Positions 8,944-16,446 of a stretch of 64,000 nucleotides of DNA are shown here, one piece after another. The stretch's first letter is position 1. Each line of letters opens with the position of its first letter. Under the pieces are notes generated by a model. The model had not been told where the DNA came from, made no database searches, and saw nothing but the letters and a program-made list of their open reading frames with translations. The stretch is from Nocardia mangyaensis (lineage in GTDB: Bacteria > Actinomycetota > Actinomycetes > Mycobacteriales > Mycobacteriaceae), in NCBI RefSeq assembly GCF_001886715.1, contig NZ_CP018082.1, positions 248,001 through 312,000 of the forward strand, given 5' to 3'. The translations under genes and the position numbers were made by a program.

Positions 8944-9717
8944 TCAGTCGTGCAGCGCGTCGCGTTTCGCCGGGGCGTAGGTGGGTTCGGACTTCTTGAG
9001 CAGCGCGATCACCCGATAGGTGACGGGCAGCATCACCACCTCGCACAGCGTCTTCCAGAGGAAGCCGATGATCACGAAGTTGACGAACGACTGCCAGGTA
9101 TCGATGCCGATGGCGGTGGCGGCGATCGAGCAGAAGATGAGGGTGTCGGCGAATTCGCCGATCACGGTGGAACCGATCAGCCGGGCCCACAGGTGCTTTT
9201 CCTTGGTGCGTTCCTTGATCAGCACCAGCGTCGCCGAGTTCAGCAGCTGGCCGACGAAATACCCGGCCAGGCCGGCGAGCACCAGTTGCGGCGTGGTGCC
9301 GATGACGGTGCGGAAGGCGTCCTGGTTGTCGTAGAAGCCCGCGGGTGGCAGCTGGATGGCGATCGCGAACGCGCCCACGGTGAGCAGCAGCGCGGCGAAG
9401 CCGGTGTAGATGGCGTGGCGGGTGGCGCGGAAGCCGTAGACCTCGCTGAGCACATCACCGAGGATGTAGGCCAGCGGGAACAGGAAGAAGGCGGCGTCGG
9501 TGGTGATCGGCAGGAGTTGCAGTGGTCCGAGCATCGCCGAGTGGTCGGCGAAGAACTCCACGCCCTTGGTGGCGCAGATGTTGGAGATGATCAGCGTCGC
9601 GGTGAACGCGGCGACGATGACCGGATAGAACCCCCGCGCAGCCTGGGCGAACGCCGCATGGTTCGGCGCGGGGTGCCCAGTTTCGGTGGGTTTGTCGAGA
9701 GCGTTTGCATCAGTCAC
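8944..9717 (-). CDS. VUT-family queuosine precursor transporter (YhhQ-like)
   Basis: A 257-residue integral membrane protein with about six hydrophobic segments. It carries family features such as FTATLIISNICATKGVEF near the N-terminus and ILGDVLSEVYGFRATRHAIY in the middle. YhhQ/QPTR proteins import queuosine precursors (queuine, preQ0 or preQ1). It is convergent with tgt, with only 16 bases between stop codons, which fits import followed by tRNA insertion. The GTG at 9717 has AGAGGG just upstream; a longer in-frame extension to 9945 would add a low-complexity arginine-rich tail and is not supported. Confidence 0.9.
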   Translation of the reverse strand: MTDANALDKPTETGHPAPNHAAFAQAARGFYPVIVAAFTATLIISNICATKGVEFFADHSAMLGPLQLLPITTDAAFFLFPLAYILGDVLSEVYGFRATRHAIYTGFAALLLTVGAFAIAIQLPPAGFYDNQDAFRTVIGTTPQLVLAGLAGYFVGQLLNSATLVLIKERTKEKHLWARLIGSTVIGEFADTLIFCSIAATAIGIDTWQSFVNFVIIGFLWKTLCEVVMLPVTYRVIALLKKSEPTYAPAKRDALHD

Positions 9718-9779
9718 GCCCTCTATCCAACCAAGGTCGCGCCGCGCCACGGGCCCGGGTTGTGGAATAGGCTGTAGTA

Positions 9780-10349
9780 ATGACGAATCCCGGCGATTCC
9801 GACGAGTGGTGGAAGCAGTACGGCGGCTCCGGCGTGTCGCCGGAGTCCGGCGCGCCGGGTTCGGTGCCGCAGTACCCGACCGCCCCGCCGTCGCAGCCTT
9901 CCCAGCCGCAGTCTCCCAGCTACCCGTCGGCGCCGCAGTACCCACAGCAATCCGCTCCGCCGCCCTCGCAGCCGCAGTACCCGAACTACCAGCAACCGCA
10001 GGCGGGGGCGCCGCAGTACCCGCAGCAGCCCGGCTACGGCGGGTACCCGCAGGCCGGTGGCTACCAGCCCTATGGCGCCTACCCCCAGCCGCAGGGCACC
10101 AATGGTCTGGCCATCGCCTCGCTGGTGACCTCGCTGATCGGCATGTGCACCTGCATCGGATCGATCGTCGGCATCGTGCTCGGTGTGATGGCGCTCAACC
10201 AGCTCAAGGAGCGCGGTGGTGAGGGTCGCGGGATGGCGCTGGCCGGCATCTGGATCGGTGCGATCACCCTGGTGCTCGGCCTTCTGTACGTGGTGTTCGT
10301 GATGGTCCTCGGCTTCGCCGGCGGGTGGGAAACCACGTCGACCTACTGA
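9780..10349 (+). CDS. DUF4190 membrane protein with Pro/Gln/Tyr-rich tail
   Basis: A 189-residue protein. The first about 105 residues are a disordered proline-, glutamine- and tyrosine-rich tail. Two membrane helices follow (NGLAIASLVTSLIGMCTCIG through the next hydrophobic run, and GIWIGAITLVLGLLYVVFVM), the DUF4190 double-helix pattern. Its function is unknown. Such proteins are abundant in actinobacteria, often beside RDD-domain proteins with similar tails, as here. It ends 16 bases before a strong bidirectional hairpin terminator. The tail resembles that of the convergent RDD protein, so the two may share a partner or localisation. Confidence 0.85.
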   Translation: MTNPGDSDEWWKQYGGSGVSPESGAPGSVPQYPTAPPSQPSQPQSPSYPSAPQYPQQSAPPPSQPQYPNYQQPQAGAPQYPQQPGYGGYPQAGGYQPYGAYPQPQGTNGLAIASLVTSLIGMCTCIGSIVGIVLGVMALNQLKERGGEGRGMALAGIWIGAITLVLGLLYVVFVMVLGFAGGWETTSTY

Positions 10350-10364
10350 CCCGCACAGACGACA

Positions 10365-10398
10365 ACAGGGGCGCTTCCGGATTCGGAAGCGCCCCTGT
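10365..10398. terminator. Bidirectional intrinsic terminator
   Basis: A perfect 15-bp stem (arms 10365-10379 and 10384-10398, AGGGGCGCTTCCG core) with a GATT loop, followed by TTTCTTTG on the plus strand. It sits between the convergent DUF4190 and RDD genes and can serve both. Confidence 0.9.
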
Positions 10399-10418
10399 TT
10401 CTTTGCGTCAGCCGCGAA

Positions 10419-11084
10419 TCAGCCCTTGACGACCTGCGTGCCGCCGGCGAACTTGTCGTGCCAGCCCTGCTTGTTCGGGTCCTGGGAGATGGTGACCATG
10501 ATGTAGATCGCCAGACCCAGACTGGCCAGGCTGCCGATGCAGGGGACCGCGCCGACGGCGACGAACAGGTTGCGCTTGAGCGACTGCTCCGGCGTCAGGT
10601 TCGGGGCGCCGCCGGGGGCGACGACGCGCAGCCCGAGGATCTTCTTGCCCAGCGAGGTGCCCTGGGTGACCTCCATGGCCACGAAGTAGCCGTAGAGCGC
10701 CAGCGAGCCGATGAATCCGGTTGCCAGCTGTACCGTGTTGCCGGAGAGGACGAGCGAGAGCACGATCGCGATCGGGATGCTCACGATCAGGTTGTCGATG
10801 ATGCGCGCACCGATCCGGATGCCCAGGTCGGCCGGGGTGACCCCACCGAATCCCTGCTGCCCGTAAGGGTCCTGACCGTAGCCCGCTTGCGGGTACGCTT
10901 CCTGCCCGTATCCGGGCTGTTGCTGCTGCTGGCCATAGGGATCGGCGCCGTAGCCGGGCTGAGGCTGGCCATAGGGCTGCTGCTGTCCGTATCCCGGCTG
11001 CTGCTGGCCGTAGGGATCCTGGCCGTAGCCGCCGGGCTGACCGCCCTGCGGGTACTGGTTGGGGTCGTAACCACCGCTGGTCAT
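10419..11084 (-). CDS. RDD-family membrane protein with Gly/Tyr/Gln-rich tail
   Basis: A 221-residue protein. The N-terminal 75 residues are repeats of the type [16 protein letters not shown], low-complexity and disordered. The RDD domain follows, with Arg in [12 protein letters not shown] and three hydrophobic segments ([28 protein letters not shown] and the last one ending [20 protein letters not shown]). RDD proteins are poorly defined; some are proposed to act in transport. It shares a terminator with the convergent DUF4190 gene, whose tail has a similar composition. Confidence 0.88.
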   Translation of the reverse strand: MTSGGYDPNQYPQGGQPGGYGQDPYGQQQPGYGQQQPYGQPQPGYGADPYGQQQQQPGYGQEAYPQAGYGQDPYGQQGFGGVTPADLGIRIGARIIDNLIVSIPIAIVLSLVLSGNTVQLATGFIGSLALYGYFVAMEVTQGTSLGKKILGLRVVAPGGAPNLTPEQSLKRNLFVAVGAVPCIGSLASLGLAIYIMVTISQDPNKQGWHDKFAGGTQVVKG

Positions 11085-11127
11085 AGATTCGTCCTCGTCG
11101 TGATCAGTAGATCGGTCGATGCGTACG

Positions 11128-12063
11128 TTACGGACATCCCTCTGGTCGGAACAACCCGATAGGCTCGAGTATCCATGGTTTTCCGGGGATGTGTGTGGGG
11201 TCGAATACTTCGCGGAGCTCCGCTGTGGTCCGCGCGGAATACCCGAGCGAGTCGGCGATCGCGCTCAGTACGCCCTCGGGCGTGTTGCCCAGCGCGCGTT
11301 GATCCGAAAGGCTCACTGCCCCGTCACGTTTGGCCAATCGCTTGCCCTCCTGATTGAGCACGAGCGGCACGTGGGCGTAGGTCGGCGCGGCGTGTCCGAG
11401 TAGTTCGGCGAGGTAGGCCTGGCGGGGCGTGGACGGCAGCAAATCGTCACCGCGCACCACCTGGTCGATGCCTCCGGCGGCGTCGTCGACCACCACGGTC
11501 AGGTTGTAGGCGGGGATGCCGTCACCGCGGCGCAGCACCAGATCGTCGACGGCGCCGCGATAGCGGCCGTGCAGCTGATCGATGATCTCGTAGTCGGTGA
11601 CCTCGGCGCGCAAACGCAGGGCGGCGGGCCGACCTTCGGCGCGCCGGACGGCGCGCTGCGCCGCGGACAGGTGTCGGCAGGTGCCCGGATAGGCGCCCAT
11701 CGGGCCGTGCGGTGCCGTGGCGGCCTGCTGGATCTCGCGTCGGGTGCAGAAACACTCGTAGGTGTGTCCGGCGGTGATGAGTTCGGCGATGGCCGCCGCG
11801 TAGGCGGGCAGACGCTCGGACTGGTGGACGACGGGACCGTCCCAGTCGATGCCGATGGCGGCGAGGTCGTCGAGTTGACGCTCGGCGGCGCCGGGCCGGA
11901 CCCGGTCGAGGTCGTCGACCCGGAGAAGAAACCGCCGCCCGGTGGTTCGCGCGAACAACCAGGCGAGCACGGCGGTGCGCAGGTTCCCGATGTGCAGCTC
12001 ACCCGACGGGCTCGGGGCGTAGCGGCCCGCGCCCGGAGCATGGCTGGTCGACACTGCACCCAT
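11128..12063 (-). CDS. gluQ: Glutamyl-Q tRNA(Asp) synthetase
   Basis: GluQRS attaches glutamate to the queuosine base at position 34 of tRNA-Asp, not to the 3' end. The protein is 311 residues, has the class I HIGH-type signature [10 protein letters not shown] (about 21-30) and a KMSKS-like [10 protein letters not shown], and lacks the anticodon-binding domain of GluRS. A zinc site of the known YadB type is visible: Cys104, Cys106, Tyr125, Cys129. The start ATG at 12063 lies 1 base from the stop of the upstream DUF309 gene, so the two are probably co-transcribed. With tgt and the YhhQ transporter nearby, its substrate is made by the neighbourhood itself. Confidence 0.93.
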   Translation of the reverse strand: MGAVSTSHAPGAGRYAPSPSGELHIGNLRTAVLAWLFARTTGRRFLLRVDDLDRVRPGAAERQLDDLAAIGIDWDGPVVHQSERLPAYAAAIAELITAGHTYECFCTRREIQQAATAPHGPMGAYPGTCRHLSAAQRAVRRAEGRPAALRLRAEVTDYEIIDQLHGRYRGAVDDLVLRRGDGIPAYNLTVVVDDAAGGIDQVVRGDDLLPSTPRQAYLAELLGHAAPTYAHVPLVLNQEGKRLAKRDGAVSLSDQRALGNTPEGVLSAIADSLGYSARTTAELREVFDPTHIPGKPWILEPIGLFRPEGCP

Positions 12064-12064
12064 T

Positions 12065-12565
12065 CTAGGTGGATTCGGCGCGCAGCCTCGGCCGCAGCCG
12101 GTCCTCGGTGATCTCGGCGCCGGAATCGAGGGCGCCGAGCAGCTCGCGCGCGTGCGCGATCAGTCCGTCGCGGTCGACATCGTGGTGCTGGGCATTCGCC
12201 GGATACACCGTGAGCCGCTCGCTCGCGCGGCGCAGGAGGGTGCCCGCACCCTTGCGGTTTCCGCGCTGGATGTGGGTGATACCCACCGCGTATTGCGCCA
12301 GACCCTGCCAGAGCATCCGCTCGGCTACCGGCCCGTTCTTCCATGCCGCTTCCAATACCTCGTGCGCGTTGAATGCCAGACCATCGTCCAGCAGTTGCTG
12401 AGCGAAGGTCAGAGTTTGCTGGGGTGACAACTCGAGGTCGTCCGGAATTCGGGTCACTCCGGCACTGCCGGGCGGCAGTGGCCTGCCGAGTCGGTCGCGG
12501 GGACGGTCGTTGCGGGCACGACCTGCGGCGTCGCGGTCACGGGAGATCATTCCCCCATGATCCAT
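12065..12565 (-). CDS. DUF309 domain protein
   Basis: A 166-residue protein. The DUF309 core lies at about residues 50-120 (FAQQLLDDGLAFNAHEVLEA and MLWQGLAQYAVGITHIQRGN), an all-helical domain with conserved His-Glu and Gln residues and no established activity. The N-terminus is basic. The start is uncertain: ATG 12565 has GAGCAG upstream, whereas ATG 12550 would begin at MISRDRD, a more typical family start, but has its GGGGGA directly abutting. It ends 1 base before gluQ, so it is probably the first gene of that pair. No metabolic link to queuosine is known. Confidence 0.8.
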   Translation of the reverse strand: MDHGGMISRDRDAAGRARNDRPRDRLGRPLPPGSAGVTRIPDDLELSPQQTLTFAQQLLDDGLAFNAHEVLEAAWKNGPVAERMLWQGLAQYAVGITHIQRGNRKGAGTLLRRASERLTVYPANAQHHDVDRDGLIAHARELLGALDSGAEITEDRLRPRLRAEST

Positions 12566-12733
12566 GTCTGCTCACGATGGTGCCCATGGGGCGGGTGAGG
12601 TATCGCGGAAAGTGACGTATCACGGACTAATCACACCGGTGCAAAAGTTGATGTGTCAGCGGGCATTGGAATGGGTAAGGGTGGCTGGCAATGGTCCCGC
12701 AAACGTGAAACTTCGCAACATTGGCAAAAGGAT

Positions 12734-12814
12734 ATGAGAAAGCAAATTCTCATCCGCAAACTTGCGGAAGACCTGCTAGTGTCTCTTCCGCGGGGGCAGC
12801 CCCCGGAGGCGGAA
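12734..12814 (+). promoter_or_regulatory. Cluster of dyads and a strong stem-loop upstream of the DUF397 gene
   Basis: The 403-bp gap 12566-12968 has no convincing gene and is AT-richer than its surroundings. It holds three dyads in a row: ATGAGAA-N6-TTCTCAT (12734-12753), CCGCAA-AC-TTGCGG (12754-12767), and a hairpin TTCCGC-GGGGGC ... GCCCCC-GGAG-GCGGAA (12786-12814). There is no T-tract after the hairpin, so it looks more like leader structure or operators than a terminator. The rest of the gap shows nothing I can name. Confidence 0.45.
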
Positions 12815-12968
12815 ACGCCTCGATGCGCTGGTTCGTGCCGGTTGGTTGCGCGTGCCGTGTGGCAGTGTCTGTGTGCCACGAAGTAACTCGTCGGTCGCGC
12901 CGGAATCCGAAATATTGCAGCGATTCCAGGAGTAATCCCGTTCTCGATGACACAAAGGAGCAAGTGCC

Positions 12969-13178
12969 GTGGGAGTTGATGTGACGAACGCTGTGTGGCG
13001 GAAGAGCACCTACAGCGGACCTGATGGGAACTGCGTGGAAGTGGCCTTTCTGCCGGGCGCCGAGGTGGCGGTCCGTGACACGAAGGATCTCGGCAGCGGC
13101 CCCATCCTGGCCTTCGGACCGGGAGCGTGGGACGCCTTTCTGGCCGACGTCAACTCGGGAGTGTTCAGGCAAGACTGA
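12969..13178 (+). CDS. DUF397 small protein
   Basis: A 69-residue protein with the typical DUF397 pattern: WRKSTYSGPDGNCVEVAF, then VAVRDTKD and WDAFLADV. In actinobacteria DUF397 genes usually sit directly after an XRE-type regulator (Scr1/BldB-associated pairs), where the small protein modulates the regulator. Here no HTH gene precedes it, so it is solitary; the nearest XRE genes are 1.5 kb downstream on the other strand. GTG 12969 has AAAGGAG about 9 bases upstream. A second possible start at ATG 12978 is less well spaced. A long structured leader precedes it and a hairpin follows. Confidence 0.85.
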   Translation: MGVDVTNAVWRKSTYSGPDGNCVEVAFLPGAEVAVRDTKDLGSGPILAFGPGAWDAFLADVNSGVFRQD

Positions 13179-13210
13179 ATCCGCACCATGCGCGTCGCGC
13201 AGGCAGCCCC

Positions 13211-13237
13211 GGCCCCGGGTCGGTAGGACTCGGGGCC
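13211..13237 (+). terminator. Probable terminator of the DUF397 gene
   Basis: An 11-bp stem (13211-13221 with 13227-13237, one G-U pair) with loop GGTAG, followed by TTCTCG. It is placed between the DUF397 stop and the next gene on the same strand. The U-tract is weak. Confidence 0.6.
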
Positions 13238-13264
13238 TTCTCGTCGGTGGCCTATCGTGGCCGG

Positions 13265-14689
13265 ATGACGAGGATGGCCCCGCGCGACGCGACGATGTTC
13301 TGGCTGTCGCGCCGCACCGCCAATGATGTGTTCCTGCTCTACTCTTTCGCCGAAAACGCCACTGCCACCGATGAACTCCGCGCATTCGTCGCGGCGCGCG
13401 CCGCGCGCATTCCGGATCTGCGGATCCGGTTGCAGGAGATTCCGGGTGACCTCGACTATCCCCGGTGGATATCCACCGAATTCGTCGCCCAGCAATTCGT
13501 CACCCATCGGCCCGAGGGCCTGTCGTGGCACAGTCTGCTCGATCGCGTCGGCGAACTTCTGGGCACCGGCCTCGATGCCACCGAATACCCTTGGCGCATC
13601 CATGTTTTCCGCGCGGTGCGGGATGCGCCGGGGTGGTCAGGTCCGGTACTGGTGGCTATCCTTCAGGTTTCCCACGCGCTGGCCGATGGCACCAGGGCTG
13701 CCGCGATCGCTCGTTCTCTCTTCGGTTCGACATCCGAGGTTCTCCACAGCTCTCCCGTTGCGCCTGTGGATAACTCGGGAGACCACCCCGCCGTACCAGC
13801 GAAGACCCCCACGCGGCCTGTGTATTCCTGTGGACAAGTCTGTGGATGGACCCCGCTGACAGCGGCCGTGAGTGTGCTTGGGGTACTGCGGTTTCCCCAG
13901 CAGGCAGCGGAAACCATCTGGCGTGGTCACGCCGCCTATCGCGCACAGCGGGAGCTGGCCGAGCGAACCGCGACGGGCGAGGTCCCCGCGGCCGCAACCG
14001 GGTTCGCGCCCTGCGCACTCAACCCGGCAACGCCGGTCGCCGGTCACCGAGTCCGCTTGCTCGTCGTCGACGCGACCGAACTGCGCGTTCCCGGCCGCAC
14101 GGTGACTGTCGTTGCATTGACAGCGATTTCACGCGCACTCACCAGCTGTCTCGCCGAACGCGGCCAGCGCCCCGAGCGACTCGGTACCGCGCTCCCGATG
14201 GCGCTGCCCAGTCAAGGCGCCGCGCGCAACAACTACCGCGGCCTGTCGATCGACCTGCACATCGAGGAACCGGACCTGCGCCTGCGCGCCACCCTGATCG
14301 CCGACGGCCTCGCCACCCGCCGCGACCGAGCGCTCAATCCACTACTCGCCGCGCAGGATCGCGTGAGCGAGGTGGTGCCGGCCGTGCTGGCCGTGCGCGA
14401 TGTCGAGCGCGCCGATCTGCACAGCGTGCCCGACGCCCTCGACGGCAACACGGTCGTCTCCAGCGTCTACCGCGGCGCGGCCGATCTCGCCTTCGCCGGT
14501 GCGCCGGTGCTGTTCACCGGTGGCTTCCCCGCGCTCGGCACGGTCATGCACCTGACGCACGGCGTGCACGGCATCGGTGAAAAACTCACCCTGTCGGTAC
14601 ATTCCGATCCCCGGGTGCTGCCCGACCCGGATCGCTACCTGGAGCTGATCGCCGAGTCGCTGGCCGCCGTCGTCGCCGCGCACGGTTAG
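13265..14689 (+). CDS. WS/DGAT-like acyltransferase with altered active-site motif
   Basis: A 474-residue member of the wax ester synthase/diacylglycerol acyltransferase family, which acylates alcohols or diacylglycerol with acyl-CoA in storage-lipid synthesis. The N-terminal start (APRDATMFWLSRRTANDV) and the C-terminal half with SVHSDPRVLPDPDRYLE fit the family. The catalytic HHxxxDG motif reads SHALADG here (residues 136-142), keeping the second His and Asp but losing the first His. A proline-rich insert follows at about 160-190, with two Cys. It could be a low-activity or re-purposed paralogue. ATG 13265 begins at the expected family N-terminus. It overlaps the convergent XRE gene by 4 bases. 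Confidence 0.78.
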   Translation: MTRMAPRDATMFWLSRRTANDVFLLYSFAENATATDELRAFVAARAARIPDLRIRLQEIPGDLDYPRWISTEFVAQQFVTHRPEGLSWHSLLDRVGELLGTGLDATEYPWRIHVFRAVRDAPGWSGPVLVAILQVSHALADGTRAAAIARSLFGSTSEVLHSSPVAPVDNSGDHPAVPAKTPTRPVYSCGQVCGWTPLTAAVSVLGVLRFPQQAAETIWRGHAAYRAQRELAERTATGEVPAAATGFAPCALNPATPVAGHRVRLLVVDATELRVPGRTVTVVALTAISRALTSCLAERGQRPERLGTALPMALPSQGAARNNYRGLSIDLHIEEPDLRLRATLIADGLATRRDRALNPLLAAQDRVSEVVPAVLAVRDVERADLHSVPDALDGNTVVSSVYRGAADLAFAGAPVLFTGGFPALGTVMHLTHGVHGIGEKLTLSVHSDPRVLPDPDRYLELIAESLAAVVAAHG

Positions 14690-15162
14690 TGCTTCCCGAC
14701 GGTCCTGGCCAATTCGATGCTGACCGCGCGCAGCGCCGAGTGCAGCGCGGTCGCGGGGTCGGTGCCCGCGGCCTCGCCCTCGACCAACCCGTCGATGCGA
14801 AACGGGCAGAAATAGCCGGTTCCGGTGTCGCCCTGGTGCGGTCGGCCGATCTCGATGAGCGGATGTCCCGCGCGGTGCGCGGCCGCGATGGCCGTGGCGA
14901 GCGCGGCGTCGGCGGCGCGTGGGTCACGTCGGCGGGTGCGCGGTAGCGCGGGCACGGATTGGGAGTGGATGCGTTCGTACCAGGCGATCACCTCGGACGG
15001 TGCTGCGCGCGTACCGGTTTCGTAGTGACCGAGCGCGGCCCTGCTGTACGGGACGCGAGCCGCCAGCGCGGTCAGGGACAACCCGGATTCTTCGCGTAGC
15101 TGTCGCAACCGCGCTCCGACGATGGTGGTCGCGCCGTTCCCCTGCTCGCCCCGACTGGACAT
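14686..15162 (-). CDS. XRE-family HTH regulator
   Basis: A 158-residue protein. The N-terminal helix-turn-helix is clear at about residues 18-60 (RLRQLREESGLSLTALAARV, then YSRAALGHYETGTRAAPSEV). The remaining C-terminal domain (about 75-158) is unrecognised, though the pattern PFRIDGLVEGEAAGTDPATA is suggestive of a small alpha/beta fold. ATG 15162 was chosen because the HTH begins shortly after. Three GTAGA repeats at exact 10-bp spacing lie 10-34 bases upstream and are probably its own operator. It ends 4 bases inside the convergent acyltransferase gene. Confidence 0.85.
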   Translation of the reverse strand: MSSRGEQGNGATTIVGARLRQLREESGLSLTALAARVPYSRAALGHYETGTRAAPSEVIAWYERIHSQSVPALPRTRRRDPRAADAALATAIAAAHRAGHPLIEIGRPHQGDTGTGYFCPFRIDGLVEGEAAGTDPATALHSALRAVSIELARTVGKH

Positions 15163-15171
15163 GAGGCCATC

Positions 15172-15196
15172 GTAGAGAACTGTAGACGTTTGTAGA
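15172..15196. promoter_or_regulatory. Three helically phased GTAGA repeats
   Basis: GTAGA occurs at 15172, 15182 and 15192, exactly one helical turn apart; the last two are part of TGTAGACG direct repeats. They sit directly upstream of the XRE gene start at 15162 and 110 bases from the divergent small ORF. The likely role is cooperative binding of the adjacent XRE protein on one face of the DNA; this is inferred. Confidence 0.5.
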
Positions 15197-15305
15197 CGCT
15201 TTTTGCTGTCCAAAAGGTCTTGACGGCGACCATACTTTTCACCGGTGGCTTCGTCATCACCATACCGCGCCACCCGTGCGGCAGTGACTCGTTCGGAGGG
15301 GACCG

Positions 15306-15593
15306 ATGGACATCTACGTGTGGATTGCTCTGGGGCTGTTGGTGTTCGGGGCGCTGACCCGCTACCTATTACTCCTGCCGCCCCCGGAAACCGCCGCACG
15401 CCCGAGCGTGGCCGACATCCGGCTGCGGCTTCAGGCCGAGCGCGCCGTCCCCGGCCACGACTCGACGATGCCGTCGGTGCGCAACAGTTCCCACAGCAGC
15501 TTCTCGGCGTCGGACTTCTCCCTGGCCAGCGCACTCCAGCCGCGGACGAGGCCGTCGCCGCCGGATTTCGTCGTCCACGAGCCGACGGCGTGA
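15306..15593 (+). CDS. Possible small membrane protein, overlaps convergent gene
   Basis: A 95-residue ORF with a good Shine-Dalgarno (GGAGGGG, 5 bases before ATG). The N-terminus MDIYVWIALGLLVFGALTRY is a convincing membrane anchor, followed by a short polar region. The last about 55 codons run antisense to the 3' end of the XRE gene at 15431-16075. An overlap of 163 bp is unusual, so either the true stop was lost by mutation or only the first 40 residues matter. Unrecognised; function unknown. Confidence 0.45.
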   Translation: MDIYVWIALGLLVFGALTRYLLLLPPPETAARPSVADIRLRLQAERAVPGHDSTMPSVRNSSHSSFSASDFSLASALQPRTRPSPPDFVVHEPTA

Positions 15594-16075
15594 GCGCCTT
15601 GGGGGTGCAGCGAGTAGTAGATGGTGCCGACCGGGAACGCGATGTCCATGCCGCGAACCCAGCCGGTCAGTGCGTCACCGTCCCACACCCGCATCTCGCC
15701 ACGGACCTGCGCGACCGGCTCCGCCTCCGCCGCTGGGGTTTCCGCGTCCGAGTCGAGCAGCAGATGGTCACCCTCGTGCCGGATGTTCACCGCGGCCACC
15801 TCGACCTGCTCGCCGTGCTTCGCCGCCTTCTGCCAAGCCGCCCACCACCGACCGGCCAGGTCGACGCGGTTGTCCACAATCCCCGCCAACTCGGCCAGCG
15901 AGATCTGCAACGCCTCGGCCAGCCGGATCGCGACCGGCAGCGTGGGCGACTGCTCCTCGGATTCGTACCGGGTGATCTGTCGCGAGCTCACCCCGATCGC
16001 GGTGGCGAGCGCGGGCTGCGACAACCCGAGCAGCCGCCGCCGCTCCTGGATCACCTTCCCCGTCCCGGTGTTCAT
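15431..16075 (-). CDS. XRE-family HTH regulator with C-terminal sensor-like domain
   Basis: A 214-residue protein. The HTH is at residues 5-58 (IQERRRLLGLSQPALATAIG, then VSSRQITRYESEEQSPTLPV). The rest forms a family seen in actinobacterial regulators, with WWAAWQ, GEMRVWDGDALTGWV and GTIYYSLHPQGAHAVGSW, apparently a small beta-rich domain that may bind a ligand or partner. ATG 16075 is at the usual family start. The last 163 bp overlap the convergent small membrane ORF. This is the second XRE gene in 1.4 kb, and the two do not resemble each other outside the HTH. Confidence 0.85.
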   Translation of the reverse strand: MNTGTGKVIQERRRLLGLSQPALATAIGVSSRQITRYESEEQSPTLPVAIRLAEALQISLAELAGIVDNRVDLAGRWWAAWQKAAKHGEQVEVAAVNIRHEGDHLLLDSDAETPAAEAEPVAQVRGEMRVWDGDALTGWVRGMDIAFPVGTIYYSLHPQGAHAVGSWTTKSGGDGLVRGWSALAREKSDAEKLLWELLRTDGIVESWPGTARSA

Positions 16076-16114
16076 ACAGTCATCGCCTCCATCGCTGGCC
16101 CCTACCGTCACACC

Positions 16115-16336
16115 CTGCTGGACACATCCGCACCAGACCCGCCGACCTCGCGCGCCGCCCTGCGCGATCACGAAGACCGCTGGCGCGCCGCGCATGCCGA
16201 CTGCGTGGCCGATTCTCCCATTTCTTCGCTGCAGCAGGCCCGTTTCGTGCTGACTCAGCACGACGGGTGCGGTCCGCGCTGCCTGCAACACCTGGCGGCG
16301 ACGGCCTACAGCACCGGTTTGATCGACGACATCTGA
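16115..16336 (+). CDS. Possible small Cys-containing protein, start unresolved
   Basis: The frame ending at 16336 reads protein-like: DHEDRWRAAHADC, then RFVLTQHDGCGPRCLQHLAA and a C-terminus TGLIDDI. Codon use is GC3-rich like real genes. No ATG, GTG or TTG lies in frame between the divergent XRE start and the conserved part: the choices are CTG at 16115 (about 73 residues) or GTG at 16205 (43 residues). It may use a rare start, be leaderless, or be a truncated remnant. Function unknown. Confidence 0.35.
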   Translation: MLDTSAPDPPTSRAALRDHEDRWRAAHADCVADSPISSLQQARFVLTQHDGCGPRCLQHLAATAYSTGLIDDI

Positions 16337-16446
16337 GCCTACGACGCGCGGTGAGGTGCTCGGCGCGCGCCTGTGTAACAGGCGACACGTTGACGAACAC
16401 GTTGCGAGGAGCCGAACCCCCTTCGCACGCCATTACCGTCGTGGGT

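Noticed and set aside
12653-12886. 77-codon plus frame in the leader of the DUF397 gene
   Set aside because: It crosses two dyads and a hairpin, lacks a good ribosome site and resembles nothing known.
15245-16114. Long plus-strand frame leading into the small Cys-containing ORF
   Set aside because: Most of it is antisense to the XRE gene and reads as a His/Arg/Pro-rich shadow; only the last part looks coding.
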